Source: Moraxella catarrhalis (lineage in GTDB: Bacteria; Pseudomonadota; Gammaproteobacteria; Pseudomonadales; Moraxellaceae). Taken from it: a stretch of DNA of 62,377 nucleotides. Positions 16,748 to 27,921 of this stretch are shown here, one piece after another (positions within the stretch are counted from its first letter, which is position 1; each line of letters starts with the position of its first letter). The DNA is taken from NCBI RefSeq assembly GCF_001656295.1, contig NZ_LXHE01000020.1, positions 1 through 62,377 on the forward strand, in the 5' to 3' direction. A model generated the notes under the pieces. The model had not been told where the DNA came from, ran no database searches, and was given only the letters and a program-made list of their open reading frames with translations. Position numbers and translations under genes: made by a program.

Positions 16748-17401
16748 TTAAGGCGTTTGAACCATAGACTCTAAGCCTTTTGGTCTAACTTGGCTTAGGT
16801 GCTTTTTGATGGTATCGATGGGTAGACCTTGTTTTTCAAGGCGTTTTGGGATAATTTGGCTACCTTTTTGACCTTTCATGTCAAACATCATGAATAAATA
16901 GTCATCTGTCTCATCCCAGCTGCTCACTGTATGCCAAGGTATGGTTGCTGACTGCGTTGCACCTGCACGCATTTGCATACCTCGCATTTGTGGAGATTTC
17001 ATCAGATCGGTGGGTGCAGGCATCGCCATAACAAGCCCATGTGATTGTACGCCTAATTGCAGAGTGTGAAGCTGTTCAGGCATTTGGGTACTTGCCACTT
17101 GTTTTTCATATTCACGCTTCATATACCATTTCATACCCAAGGTGCGAGCGAGCAGATACACACCAACCAAAATCAGCATGAGCCAAAAAATGATTGTCGA
17201 ATAGCCACTAACAAATACCAAGCCTGCGATCGCTGCCACAACCATCAAGGCAATCACAATCCACTCTGTGCGCTTTAAGGACTTTAGTGTAAAATGACTT
17301 GTGCCTTTTTCAAACAATGATAACTGTGCTGCACGAAATTCAGTTTCGCTCATGTTTAAAGCGACAGGCTTTAGCGTATAGGGATAAAGTGCTTTGGTCA
17401 T
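16748..17401 (-). CDS. YcxB-like two-helix membrane protein
   Basis: Membrane protein of 217 residues. Two adjacent hydrophobic helices lie at about residues 48-65 and 68-85, followed by a soluble C-terminal domain that ends in a WHTVSSWDETDDYLFMMF segment and an IIPKRLE motif. That arrangement matches the YcxB-like family, whose C-terminal domain has a PH-like pattern; the function is unknown. AGGAT precedes the ATG. It is convergent with bepA and divergent from serS. Confidence 0.7.
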   Translation of the reverse strand: MTKALYPYTLKPVALNMSETEFRAAQLSLFEKGTSHFTLKSLKRTEWIVIALMVVAAIAGLVFVSGYSTIIFWLMLILVGVYLLARTLGMKWYMKREYEKQVASTQMPEQLHTLQLGVQSHGLVMAMPAPTDLMKSPQMRGMQMRAGATQSATIPWHTVSSWDETDDYLFMMFDMKGQKGSQIIPKRLEKQGLPIDTIKKHLSQVRPKGLESMVQTP

Positions 17402-17586
17402 TGAGATGAATCCTAACGATGAATTTGCCTATATTACCCATTTTATCCAAAAAAATAAACCCAAAGTTAATATTTATCAAAATTTTTTGGCTTTTGATGA
17501 CTTTGATTTGAAATTGGCTTAAGTTTTGGGGGAAAATTTGCTATTATAAGCATAAATTTTTATTGTTAATCATTTTTGCACGCTAA

Positions 17587-18894
<1,308 letters not shown>

Positions 18895-18901
18895 GATAAA
18901 A

Positions 18902-18925
18902 GCCGCTTTGATAGCGGCATTTTTT
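18902..18925 (+). terminator. serS terminator
   Basis: GCCGC and GCGGC pair around a 7-base loop, followed by A and six T residues, just past the serS stop. Confidence 0.85.
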
Positions 18926-18970
18926 GATTGGGTACCATGATAAATAGGATCAAGCCATCAAATATCTGGG

Positions 18971-19675
18971 ATGAATGTGATAATGAAAGCCTTAGTCATC
19001 GGCGCCACAGGTGCCACAGGTCGAGCACTTACCGAGCAGCTACTGACCGATCCTGATTATGACAGCGTGCATGTTTTTGTGCGTAAAGATATGGATATCT
19101 GTCATGATAAGCTGACAGTGCATCTGATTGATTTTGATCAGCCTGAAACTTGGGCGGAGGCTGTCAAGGGTGATGTGCTGTATTCATGCTTGGGTACGAC
19201 GCTTAAGCAAGCAGGCTCAAAAGATCGTCAGTGGCAGGTTGATTATGAGTATCAGCTTGCCTTTGCTGAAGCGGCTGCGATCAATGGCGTGCCTTATTAT
19301 GTGCTGATATCGGCTGAGAACGCCGATGCAAACTCTTGGCTATTTTATCCACGCCTAAAAGGGACTCTGGAAAGGGCGGTGTCAAACTTATCTTTTGAGC
19401 GATGTGTGATTGTCAGACCGCCCCTATTAAAGCGCCCTAACACCGATCGTGTCGCCGAAAAAATTGGCGAGACTGTCTTGGGCACAATCAGCCAAATAAA
19501 GCCATTTGGCAGCCTAAAACCCATGCCTGTGGCGGATTTGGCAAGGGCCATGAGACAAGCAATTAAGCAAGACAAATCAGGCATTATCGCCAAAGAGATG
19601 CTATGGCAATTGTCAGCACTTGATCGCCAAAATGACCAAATTTCAAAGCCCAAAAATACTGAAAATATGATATAA
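18971..19675 (+). CDS. NAD(P)-binding atypical SDR (HTATIP2/YwnB-like)
   Basis: Short-chain dehydrogenase-like protein of 234 residues with an N-terminal Rossmann motif GATGATG near residue 12 and VFVRKD at the end of the second strand, where the cofactor phosphate would sit. [16 protein letters not shown] and [13 protein letters not shown] resemble the oxidoreductase HTATIP2 group. The substrate is unknown. The start could be the first ATG or the one four codons later. Its last bases overlap the long frame of tkt, but the real tkt start is 30 bases downstream, so the two genes are nearly adjacent and may be co-transcribed. Confidence 0.8.
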   Translation: MNVIMKALVIGATGATGRALTEQLLTDPDYDSVHVFVRKDMDICHDKLTVHLIDFDQPETWAEAVKGDVLYSCLGTTLKQAGSKDRQWQVDYEYQLAFAEAAAINGVPYYVLISAENADANSWLFYPRLKGTLERAVSNLSFERCVIVRPPLLKRPNTDRVAEKIGETVLGTISQIKPFGSLKPMPVADLARAMRQAIKQDKSGIIAKEMLWQLSALDRQNDQISKPKNTENMI

Positions 19676-19704
19676 TGAAGCAAATTTTGTTAGGAACTTT
19701 GCTG

Positions 19705-21693
19705 ATGCCAATCGAACTTAACCAACGCCATAACGCCAATGCCATCCGTATTCTTGCGATGGATGCCGTCCAACAAGCCAACTCAGGTCACCCAGGGGCA
19801 CCGATGGGTATGGCGGATATCGCAGAAGTGCTATGGCGAGAGTTTTTACGCCATAATCCAAAAAATGCCAAATGGGTAAACCGTGATCGCTTTGTGCTAT
19901 CTAATGGTCATGGCTCAATGTTATTGTATGCCTTGCTACATTTGACTGGTTATGATTTAAGCATTGATGATCTTAAAAATTTCCGTCAGCTACATTCAAA
20001 AACCGCAGGTCATCCTGAATACGGTTATGCCGATGGTATCGAGACGACCACAGGACCTTTAGGTCAGGGTATTGCTAATGCCGTTGGTTTTGCGTTGGCT
20101 GAGAAGACTTTGGCAGCACAGTTTAACAAACCTGACAATGCAATTATTGATCATTTTACCTATGCGTTTTTGGGCGATGGTTGTTTGATGGAAGGTGTTA
20201 GCCATGAAGCATGCTCACTGGCAGGTACTTTGGGGCTTGGTAAACTGATTGCTTATTATGATGATAATGGCATTTCAATTGATGGCGAGGTTGAAGGTTG
20301 GTTTTCTGATGATACTGCCAAACGATTTGAAGCGTATGGCTGGCAAGTGTTAAAAATTGATGGGCATGATGCTGATGCCATTCGTGATGCCACCAATCAA
20401 GCCAGAGCAGAATCAGCCAAACCGACATTGATTATTTGCAAAACCATTATTGGTTTGGGCTCGCCTAATAAACAAGGTAAAGAAATTAGCCATGGCGCAC
20501 CTTTAGGCTTAGACGAAATTGCTTTGACACGCACGCAAATGGGCTGGGCGGACACCACGCCTTTTATAATTACCGATGAGATGTATCGTGCTTGGGATGC
20601 CACCGCCAAAGGCAGTACCGATGAAGCAGCTTGGAATAAACAGTTTGCTGAGTATCAAGATAAATATCCTAAGGAAGCTGCTGAGCTTTTACGCCGTTTC
20701 AGTGGTGATTTGCCAGAGAACTTTGATCAGCTGGCAGATGAATTTATCCAAACTTGCGTCCAAAAAGCAGAAAGTATCGCCACACGCAAAGCCAGCCAAA
20801 ACGCCATCGCAGCACTTGCACCACACTTACCTGAAATCTTGGGCGGTTCAGCTGACCTTGCAGGTTCAAACCTAACTTTATGGTCAGGGGCTAAAGGCGT
20901 TCAAGAGTACGCCGATGGTAATTATGTTCATTATGGTGTGCGTGAATTTGGCATGACAGCGATTGCCAACGGTGTGGCACTGCATGGTGGATTTATCCCC
21001 TACACAGCGACATTTTTGATGTTTATGGAATATGCTCGTAATGCTGTGCGTATGTCATCGCTGATGAAGCAGCGTGTGATCAATGTTTATACTCACGACT
21101 CAATTGGTCTGGGTGAAGATGGTCCAACGCACCAGCCTGTCGAGCAGATTGCTAATTTACGCATGACCCCAAATCATTATGTATGGCGTCCTTGTGATAC
21201 TGTTGAGACAGCAGTGGCATGGAAGATGGCACTGAAAACAAAAACTACCCCTTCATCATTGATTTTATCTCGTCAGAATTTGACATTTCAATCTCGCAGC
21301 GATGAGCAAATTCAGAATATCGAAAAAGGCGGGTATGTTTTAGCACCCGAAATAGGTACTCTTCGAGCAATCATCATCGCAACAGGTTCTGAAGTTGAGC
21401 TTGCGATGCAGGCGTATGAGCAACTAGAAGGCGTGCGTGTGGTTTCTATGCCATGTGCTGAGATTTTTGTTAAGCAGGACAGTGGTTATATCGAAAGTGT
21501 GTTACCATCTGATGTTCGTGTGCGTGTTGCTGTTGAGGCGGCAATCACGGATTATTGGTATAAATTTGTTGGGTTAGATGGCAAGGTTGTTGGTATGACG
21601 ACATTTGGAGAGTCTGCACCTGCCAAGGTATTGTTTGAGCATTTTGGTATCACAACCCAAGCCGTGGTGGATGCGGTAAATTCTTTACTTTAA
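19705..21693 (+). CDS. tkt: Transketolase
   Basis: Thiamine-diphosphate enzyme of the pentose phosphate pathway, moving two-carbon units between sugar phosphates. It starts with [21 protein letters not shown]; the ThDP motif begins GDGCLMEGV and ends near [12 protein letters not shown]; the central motif [15 protein letters not shown] is clear. The 662 residues match E. coli TktA (663). TTAGGAA lies 8 bases before the chosen ATG; the upstream in-frame ATG would add ten residues overlapping the previous gene and was rejected. Confidence 0.97.
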   Translation: MPIELNQRHNANAIRILAMDAVQQANSGHPGAPMGMADIAEVLWREFLRHNPKNAKWVNRDRFVLSNGHGSMLLYALLHLTGYDLSIDDLKNFRQLHSKTAGHPEYGYADGIETTTGPLGQGIANAVGFALAEKTLAAQFNKPDNAIIDHFTYAFLGDGCLMEGVSHEACSLAGTLGLGKLIAYYDDNGISIDGEVEGWFSDDTAKRFEAYGWQVLKIDGHDADAIRDATNQARAESAKPTLIICKTIIGLGSPNKQGKEISHGAPLGLDEIALTRTQMGWADTTPFIITDEMYRAWDATAKGSTDEAAWNKQFAEYQDKYPKEAAELLRRFSGDLPENFDQLADEFIQTCVQKAESIATRKASQNAIAALAPHLPEILGGSADLAGSNLTLWSGAKGVQEYADGNYVHYGVREFGMTAIANGVALHGGFIPYTATFLMFMEYARNAVRMSSLMKQRVINVYTHDSIGLGEDGPTHQPVEQIANLRMTPNHYVWRPCDTVETAVAWKMALKTKTTPSSLILSRQNLTFQSRSDEQIQNIEKGGYVLAPEIGTLRAIIIATGSEVELAMQAYEQLEGVRVVSMPCAEIFVKQDSGYIESVLPSDVRVRVAVEAAITDYWYKFVGLDGKVVGMTTFGESAPAKVLFEHFGITTQAVVDAVNSLL

Positions 21694-21707
21694 TCGTATC
21701 AGATAAT

Positions 21708-21742
21708 AAAAAATCGGGTGATTGTATGACACCCGATTTTTT
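21708..21742 (+). terminator. tkt terminator
   Basis: A perfect 13-bp stem (AAAAAATCGGGTG and complement) with a 9-base loop, ending in six T residues. The A-tract before it makes it symmetric, but only tkt reads into it. Confidence 0.9.
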
Positions 21743-21886
21743 ATTTTAAGCAATGGTTAAAAATGATGATGGTTAGATTGCTCACATTTATCAGTATCAA
21801 AAATTGATGAAATATGCTAAAATTGGGAAAATATGTCCTAATTTTGTAAGGGCGAAATAAGCCACTTTAATCAGCTTGGGGGCTGT

Positions 21887-22612
21887 ATGTCTGATAAAAA
21901 TCCACAATTTTCACGCATTTTATTAAAACTATCGGGTGAAGCGCTGGCTGGCGGTCGTGATATGGGCATTGATGCTAATATCTTGGATCAAATGAGCCTA
22001 TCCATTGCACATCTTCGAGGGCTGGGTGTTCAAGTTGGTATTGTTGTTGGTGGTGGCAATTTGTACCGTGGTAGTACGCTACAAAAACAAGGGTTGGTTG
22101 GTCGTGTGACAGGTGACCAAATGGGCATGCTCGCAACCGTGATGAATGGTTTGGCAATGCGTGATGCCTTGGTACGCCGAAATATTAAAACTCGCCTAAT
22201 GTCAGCGATTGCCATTGATACAGTGGTTGAGTCATATTCTAGCCGTGATGCGATACGCCACTTAAATAATGGCGAGGTGTGTATCTTTGTGGCGGGTACG
22301 GGCAATCCATTTTTTACCACAGATACCGCAGCGTGCTTGCGTGGCATCGAGATTGAAGCAGGTTTGATCTTAAAAGCAACCAAAGTTGATGGTGTGTATG
22401 ATAAAGATCCAACAACCGATGATAATGCGGTTAAATTTGACAGTTTGAGTTTTGATGAAGTGCTTGAAAAAAAGCTTGGTGTGATGGATTTAACAGCGAT
22501 TGCGTTATGCCGAGAGCATAATGTGCCGCTACAAGTTTTTGATATGAATAAACCAAATGCACTGCTGAATGTGGTTATGGGTGAGGCTGAAGGTACACGA
22601 GTTTATCACTAA
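21887..22612 (+). CDS. pyrH: UMP kinase
   Basis: Bacterial hexameric UMP kinase, phosphorylating UMP to UDP. It has the amino-acid-kinase start [13 protein letters not shown], the glycine loop VGGGNLYRG, and the acidic [12 protein letters not shown] segment near residue 165. The length is 241 residues, as in E. coli. It heads the conserved block pyrH-frr-uppS-cdsA. tsf and rpsB, the common upstream genes, are not here; a tkt terminator and 140 bases precede it, so it has its own promoter. Confidence 0.97.
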   Translation: MSDKNPQFSRILLKLSGEALAGGRDMGIDANILDQMSLSIAHLRGLGVQVGIVVGGGNLYRGSTLQKQGLVGRVTGDQMGMLATVMNGLAMRDALVRRNIKTRLMSAIAIDTVVESYSSRDAIRHLNNGEVCIFVAGTGNPFFTTDTAACLRGIEIEAGLILKATKVDGVYDKDPTTDDNAVKFDSLSFDEVLEKKLGVMDLTAIALCREHNVPLQVFDMNKPNALLNVVMGEAEGTRVYH

Positions 22613-22717
22613 GCTTAGCATTTATACCTTAATATTCATATAAAATTTATTTATATGAAATATGTGAGATAAAATTGAGTTAAAGATTTAGACAATTGTG
22701 ATGATTAAGGAAATTTT

Positions 22718-23272
22718 ATGATTAATGAAATTAAAACAGATGGCGAAAGCCGCATGCAAAAATCTATTGAATCTTTGGAAGCTGCTTTTAGTAAGCTGCG
22801 TACTGGTCGAGCCCATCCAGGGATTTTATCAGGCGTGATGGTCAGTTATTATGGTTCTGATACACCATTAAATCAGGTAGCCAGTATCAATGTAGAAGAC
22901 AGTCGCACTTTATTGGTGCAGCCATTTGAGCGGTCTATGGTACAAGCTGTTGATAAGGCAATCCGTGAAGCGGATTTGGGTCTAAATCCAATGACCGCTG
23001 ATGTGATTCGTGTCCCAATGCCTGCTTTGACCGAAGAGACACGCCGTGATATGCAAAAAATTGCTCGCAATGATGCTGAGCAAACACGCATTTCTGTGCG
23101 TAATATTCGCCGTGATATGCTAAGCGATATTAAAGATTTGCTAAAAGATAAAGAAATATCAGAAGATGATGAACGCCGTGCTTCAGATGACATTCAAAAA
23201 TTAACGGACAAATTCATCGCAACCATTGATAGTCGCCTAGAGAAAAAAGAAAGCGAGCTGATGGAAGTGTGA
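22718..23272 (+). CDS. frr: Ribosome recycling factor
   Basis: Splits the post-termination ribosome together with EF-G. The 184 residues (E. coli 185) begin [20 protein letters not shown] and include the family core [11 protein letters not shown], and a long two-helix arm ending in [27 protein letters not shown] precedes the ATG. It lies about 100 bases after pyrH; an imperfect hairpin with wobble pairs follows it before uppS. Confidence 0.97.
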   Translation: MINEIKTDGESRMQKSIESLEAAFSKLRTGRAHPGILSGVMVSYYGSDTPLNQVASINVEDSRTLLVQPFERSMVQAVDKAIREADLGLNPMTADVIRVPMPALTEETRRDMQKIARNDAEQTRISVRNIRRDMLSDIKDLLKDKEISEDDERRASDDIQKLTDKFIATIDSRLEKKESELMEV

Positions 23273-23374
23273 TTGACGATAAATGAAAGATAGCATGGGT
23301 AAGGAGTTTTCTTTATCCATGTTATTCATTTATTTAGATTAGATTTAAAGTTAAATGACGGTAATTGTAACACC

Positions 23375-24121
23375 ATGACAACCCAAATTTGTGAGTCTTT
23401 ACCCATCATTCCCAAGCACATTGCCATCATTATGGATGGTAATAATCGCTTTGGTAAATCCAAACAGCTGGCAACAGGTGCAGGCCATGTGGCGGGTAAA
23501 GATGCACTTGATCCGATTGTTGAGCATTGTTTGGCTTTAGGGGTTGAGGTGCTGACGGTATTTGCATTTTCAAGTGAAAATTGGGCACGCCCAAAAGATG
23601 AGGTGGATCTTTTGATGCGTCTTTTGTCCCAAACGATTTACGAGCAGCTACCACGCATGAATCAGCACCGTATCCGTCTGCGTTTTATCGGTGATAGAAG
23701 TCAAATCGATGGCGACTTGGTAGAGCTTATGGCAGAGGCAGAAGTAAAGACGGCGCATTTTGATGCGATGACTTTGGTGATTGCTATCAGCTATGGCGGA
23801 CAATGGGACATTGCCAATGCCACCAAAAAACTTGCCAAACAAGTTGAGGCAGGCAAGCTTTGCGCTGATAGTATTGATACTCAGACGATCGGCGCGCAGC
23901 TGGAATTGGCTGATTTGCCACCGGTGGATATGCTTATCCGTACAGGCGGAGAGTACCGCATTTCAAATTTTTTACTTTGGCAGGCGGCATATGCTGAATT
24001 GTTTTTTACGCCCACATTATGGCCTGAATTTGGCTGTGATGAGCTTGATGAGATGATTCGTATTTTTGCTGGTCGTGAGCGTCGATTTGGCATGACAAGT
24101 GAACAAATCCAAAAAACCTAA
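23375..24121 (+). CDS. uppS: Undecaprenyl diphosphate synthase
   Basis: Cis-prenyltransferase making the C55 lipid carrier for peptidoglycan and other envelope polymers. The catalytic Asp sits in IIMDGNNRFGK; FAFSSENWARP is the second conserved block and LIRTGGEYRISNF the third. The length is 248 residues. Note that the first motif reads MDGNNRF where most bacteria have MDGNGRW; acidic and Arg residues are kept. The ribosome site is weak. It feeds the next genes in lipid metabolism. Confidence 0.95.
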   Translation: MTTQICESLPIIPKHIAIIMDGNNRFGKSKQLATGAGHVAGKDALDPIVEHCLALGVEVLTVFAFSSENWARPKDEVDLLMRLLSQTIYEQLPRMNQHRIRLRFIGDRSQIDGDLVELMAEAEVKTAHFDAMTLVIAISYGGQWDIANATKKLAKQVEAGKLCADSIDTQTIGAQLELADLPPVDMLIRTGGEYRISNFLLWQAAYAELFFTPTLWPEFGCDELDEMIRIFAGRERRFGMTSEQIQKT

Positions 24122-24187
24122 GTGCTGAATTTAACTGATAGTTAAAGCACTTTAAAATTGATAACTTTTTGCAAGGATGTTTTAGTA

Positions 24188-25036
24188 ATGTGGCAACGAA
24201 TAAAAACGGCGATAATTTTGGTTTTGATTGTTGGATTTGCGTTATTTGCAAGCTCAATGCCGATTTTTGTGTTGCCACTATTAGCCATTGGGGTTTTGAT
24301 CGCTGCACATGAATGGACAAAACTCATGCCAAAATGCAGACAGCCTGTACAGTTTATTTTGGCAGTTTTAATCATCACCATGTTATCGGTTGCACTGCCT
24401 TGGACTTGGGTATTTTGGTGGACAGTATCGCTGGGTATTTGGGTAATGGCAACGGCATGGGTCGCACAATACCCCAATAAAGAACGATGGTATGGTAGGC
24501 GACTGGTGTATATGGGTGCGGTCATTCTCACCGCTGCTATCACCGCCATGTATGGGCTTTGGCAGATGTCGCCTTGGTGGCTGATGTATGTGTTTTTATT
24601 GGTATGGTGTGCTGATAGTGGGGCTTATTTTGTTGGCAGAAAATTTGGCAAACGAAAAATGGCACCCAATGTATCACCCAATAAAAGTATTGAAGGCTTA
24701 TGCGGTGGCTTAATGGTTTCTGGAGTGGTCACTGTGGCAGTTGGTTATTATTTGCAGCTGTCTGGTATGTCATTGGTATTGTTTTTGATTTTGTCTTGGC
24801 TAACGGTACTTGCCAGTGTACTGGGCGACTTATTTGAATCTATGCTAAAACGCCGTGCAGGCATCAAAGATTCTGGGACAATTCTACCAGGTCATGGTGG
24901 TATTTTGGATCGAATTGATTCGCTACTTTCAGCGACACCGATATTTGCATTGGGTTTTTGGCTATTATTAAAACTTGGTATTTTTACAGAAGTTTGGATA
25001 AAAATGTACTTTGCAACCATGCAAGTGCCTTTTTGA
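24188..25036 (+). CDS. cdsA: Phosphatidate cytidylyltransferase
   Basis: Inner-membrane enzyme that makes CDP-diacylglycerol from CTP and phosphatidate. It has about eight membrane segments and the family signature near the C-terminus in SMLKRRAGIKDSGTILPGHG followed by GILDRIDS. The start is the ATG after AAGGATG; upstream alternative starts lack one. Length is 282 residues, E. coli 285. It lies 66 bases after uppS. Confidence 0.95.
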   Translation: MWQRIKTAIILVLIVGFALFASSMPIFVLPLLAIGVLIAAHEWTKLMPKCRQPVQFILAVLIITMLSVALPWTWVFWWTVSLGIWVMATAWVAQYPNKERWYGRRLVYMGAVILTAAITAMYGLWQMSPWWLMYVFLLVWCADSGAYFVGRKFGKRKMAPNVSPNKSIEGLCGGLMVSGVVTVAVGYYLQLSGMSLVLFLILSWLTVLASVLGDLFESMLKRRAGIKDSGTILPGHGGILDRIDSLLSATPIFALGFWLLLKLGIFTEVWIKMYFATMQVPF

Positions 25037-25134
25037 TGAGCGTGATTGATGAATGAGATGGATTAATTTATGTTTATTAATTATATTTATTAATTAAATC
25101 AAAAAATATTATTAGAATAAATTTAAGGATAATA

Positions 25135-26379
25135 ATGGCAGATACGCTTCAATCTTTGGCGATACTTGGTGCAACAGGGTCTATTGGTAATAGTACACTG
25201 GCAATTATTCGTCAGCATCCCAATCGTTATCGTATTCATGCATTAACAGGATTTTCTCGTGCCGATAAATTATTGGCATTGGCGATGGAATTTAACCCTG
25301 TCAAAATCTGCACCTCGCCTGATAATTATGAACAATTAAGCCAAAAAGTTGCTGATGCAGGATTGGATACTGTCATACTTTCAGGCGATGAAGGTTTGAT
25401 TGAGATTGCCAGTGATGAAGCGGTAGATACGGTGGTGGCAGCCATTGTTGGTGCAGCGGGCCTGTCGTCTACATTGGCGGCAGCGGGTGCAGGCAAAAGA
25501 ATTTTATTAGCCAATAAAGAGTCGCTTGTGATGGCGGGTGATTTGGTCATCAAAACTGCCAAAAAATACGGTGCAACCATTCTACCAATTGATTCAGAAC
25601 ACAATGCCATTTATCAGTGCTTGCCTGCCGCCATTCAAGCAGATAATACTGCCATTCACCATACAGCCTATGGCATCAAAAAACTGTGGCTAACAGCGTC
25701 TGGTGGCAGCTTTTTGGATAAGTCAATCAAGCAAATGCAAAACGCCAGTGTCAAAGAAGCGGTCAATCACCCCAATTGGTCAATGGGTCAAAAAATCTCC
25801 ATTGATTCTGCTACGATGATGAATAAAGGGCTTGAGCTGATTGAAGCTTGCCATTTATTTGACCTAAAAGAGCATCAAATTCAAGTGGTGATTCACCCAA
25901 ATAGCGTCGTACATTCTTTGGTGGAATATGTTGATGGCAGTTTTTTGGCACAGTTAGGTACGCCTGATATGAAAACACCCATTGCACATGCATTGGCATA
26001 TCCTGAGCGTATCAAATCAGGCGTCATGCCTTTAGACTTGTATCAGCTTGGCAGTCTGAAATTTTTGGCGCCAGATTTGGATAAATTTGCCTGTCTAAAA
26101 TTAGCACGACATGCCGCAAGATTGGGTACGGGAGCGTGTATTGCACTAAATGCTGCCAACGAAATTGCGGTAGAGGCTTTTTTGGCAGAAAAAATTTGTC
26201 TCACAGATATTGCTGTGATTGTTAAGGCGTGTCTAGATGATAAGACAATTACCCAAGATTATTCACAGGATTTTGGTGATGAAGTGCTAGGGCTTGAGCG
26301 TATATTGACGATGGATAAAAAGGTTCGTAAGATTGCCATGGCTAAGATAAAGTTACTTAAACAAGGTGATGTGTTATGA
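25135..26379 (+). CDS. dxr: 1-Deoxy-D-xylulose 5-phosphate reductoisomerase
   Basis: First committed enzyme of the MEP isoprenoid pathway, upstream of the substrate of UppS. NADPH motif GATGSIGNSTL is near residue 14, the LANKESLVMAG block near 125, and the metal site SEHNAIYQ near 155; SGGSFLD and MNKGLELIEA follow. The length of 414 residues is slightly above E. coli (398). AAGGATAATA precedes the ATG. Its stop overlaps the rseP start by four bases. Confidence 0.96.
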   Translation: MADTLQSLAILGATGSIGNSTLAIIRQHPNRYRIHALTGFSRADKLLALAMEFNPVKICTSPDNYEQLSQKVADAGLDTVILSGDEGLIEIASDEAVDTVVAAIVGAAGLSSTLAAAGAGKRILLANKESLVMAGDLVIKTAKKYGATILPIDSEHNAIYQCLPAAIQADNTAIHHTAYGIKKLWLTASGGSFLDKSIKQMQNASVKEAVNHPNWSMGQKISIDSATMMNKGLELIEACHLFDLKEHQIQVVIHPNSVVHSLVEYVDGSFLAQLGTPDMKTPIAHALAYPERIKSGVMPLDLYQLGSLKFLAPDLDKFACLKLARHAARLGTGACIALNAANEIAVEAFLAEKICLTDIAVIVKACLDDKTITQDYSQDFGDEVLGLERILTMDKKVRKIAMAKIKLLKQGDVL

Positions 26380-27749
26380 CGGCATTATATATGTTTCTTG
26401 CCGCTGTTTGTATACTCGGGCCTTTGGTTGCTTTACATGAGTTTGGGCATTATATCGTTGCTCGTTTATGTGGGGTTAAGGTACAAACATATTCAATTGG
26501 TTTTGGGCCAAAACTACTTGCTTGGACTTCTAAACGCTCAGGTATACGCTACCAAATCGCCGCCATTCCTTTGGGCGGCTATGTTAAAATGCTGGACGGT
26601 CGTCATGAATCTGTCACAGATGAATTAAAGTCAGTTGCGTTTGATCATCAGCACCCTTTAAAAAAAATTGCCATCGTTGCAGCTGGCCCTGTCATGAATT
26701 TTTTGATTGCCATTGGGCTGTTTTGGGTGCTATTTTTATTACCTAGTGAGCAGCTTAACACCCGAATTGGTGAAATTATTGACAATTCACCTGCGGCTGC
26801 CAGTGGTTTGGTAGTTGGTGATAAAATTATCAGTATCGATTCAAAATCAGTCAATACTTGGCAGCAGACCGCCTACGCATTGGCATCTAAAATGGGTGAA
26901 AGTACCACCATTCACATTGGTGTCAATCGTGATGGGCAAGTACTTCAAAAAACTGCCAAGGTTTTGCATTTTATGCAGACCAAAGAGCATCGTGAGCCTA
27001 ATGATCCTTTAAGTAGTTTGGGTATTTTACCTTATCAACCCATCATTTCACCTGTGGTCGGCGAGGTGCTTTCTGACGGTGCTGGTGCGTTGATGGGTCT
27101 ACAAACTGGCGATGTCTTCACGGTTATTCATGGCGAACCAATCAATGATTGGCTAAGTGCCACCAAAATTATTCAGGAAAATCCAGAAACCATGCTTGAT
27201 GTGACAGTCATGCGTCAAGGTGAGCAGGTTGATTTAAAATTAATGCCCCGTGGTGTAAAGACACAAAACGGCGTGGTCGGTCAACTGGGTATTCGCCCCC
27301 AAATTGATACCGATACGCTCATTCCTGATGAATATCGTATGACGATTCAATATGGTGTCGGTGAGGCATTCACCCAAGCCACCCGACGAACTTATGATTT
27401 ATCAATGATGACCTTGGATGCGATGGGTAAGATGATTACAGGATTGATTGGCATTGAAAATCTATCAGGCCCCATAGCCATTGCCGATGTTTCTAAGACC
27501 AGTTTTGAGTTGGGATTTCAAGAAGTACTATCGACAGCTGCAATCATCAGCTTAAGCTTGGCAGTACTGAATCTTTTACCCATTCCAGTGTTAGATGGTG
27601 GGCATTTGGTATTTTATACTTATGAATGGATTATGGGTAAATCTATGAATGAAGCGGTGCAGATGGCGGCATTTAAAGCAGGTGCGCTTTTGCTTTTTTG
27701 TTTCATGTTACTTGCAATCAGTAACGATATCATGCGATTTTTTGGCTAA
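26376..27749 (+). CDS. rseP: Site-2 protease RseP
   Basis: Intramembrane zinc metalloprotease that cuts anti-sigma factors and leftover signal peptides. The HEFGH zinc motif is near residue 22 in the first membrane helix. Two PDZ domains occupy about residues 115-300. The third ligand motif is in LNLLPIPVLDGGHL near 400. Length 457 residues, E. coli 450. Translation is coupled to dxr through ATGA. It precedes bamA as in most gammaproteobacteria. Confidence 0.96.
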   Translation: MTALYMFLAAVCILGPLVALHEFGHYIVARLCGVKVQTYSIGFGPKLLAWTSKRSGIRYQIAAIPLGGYVKMLDGRHESVTDELKSVAFDHQHPLKKIAIVAAGPVMNFLIAIGLFWVLFLLPSEQLNTRIGEIIDNSPAAASGLVVGDKIISIDSKSVNTWQQTAYALASKMGESTTIHIGVNRDGQVLQKTAKVLHFMQTKEHREPNDPLSSLGILPYQPIISPVVGEVLSDGAGALMGLQTGDVFTVIHGEPINDWLSATKIIQENPETMLDVTVMRQGEQVDLKLMPRGVKTQNGVVGQLGIRPQIDTDTLIPDEYRMTIQYGVGEAFTQATRRTYDLSMMTLDAMGKMITGLIGIENLSGPIAIADVSKTSFELGFQEVLSTAAIISLSLAVLNLLPIPVLDGGHLVFYTYEWIMGKSMNEAVQMAAFKAGALLLFCFMLLAISNDIMRFFG

Positions 27750-27921
27750 GTTTTGATTTATCGTACTGTTAACAAAATTTTTGGTTTTTTTAAGCTGAAA
27801 TACTTGCCAAATTTAACTTTTTGGCTTACCTTTACACAATATAAATTTTGGTGTAGAAAATTTTTGATACATTTTTATACCTTATTTTTAGAAATTTTAA
27901 AAATTAAGTTTGGATAGACTT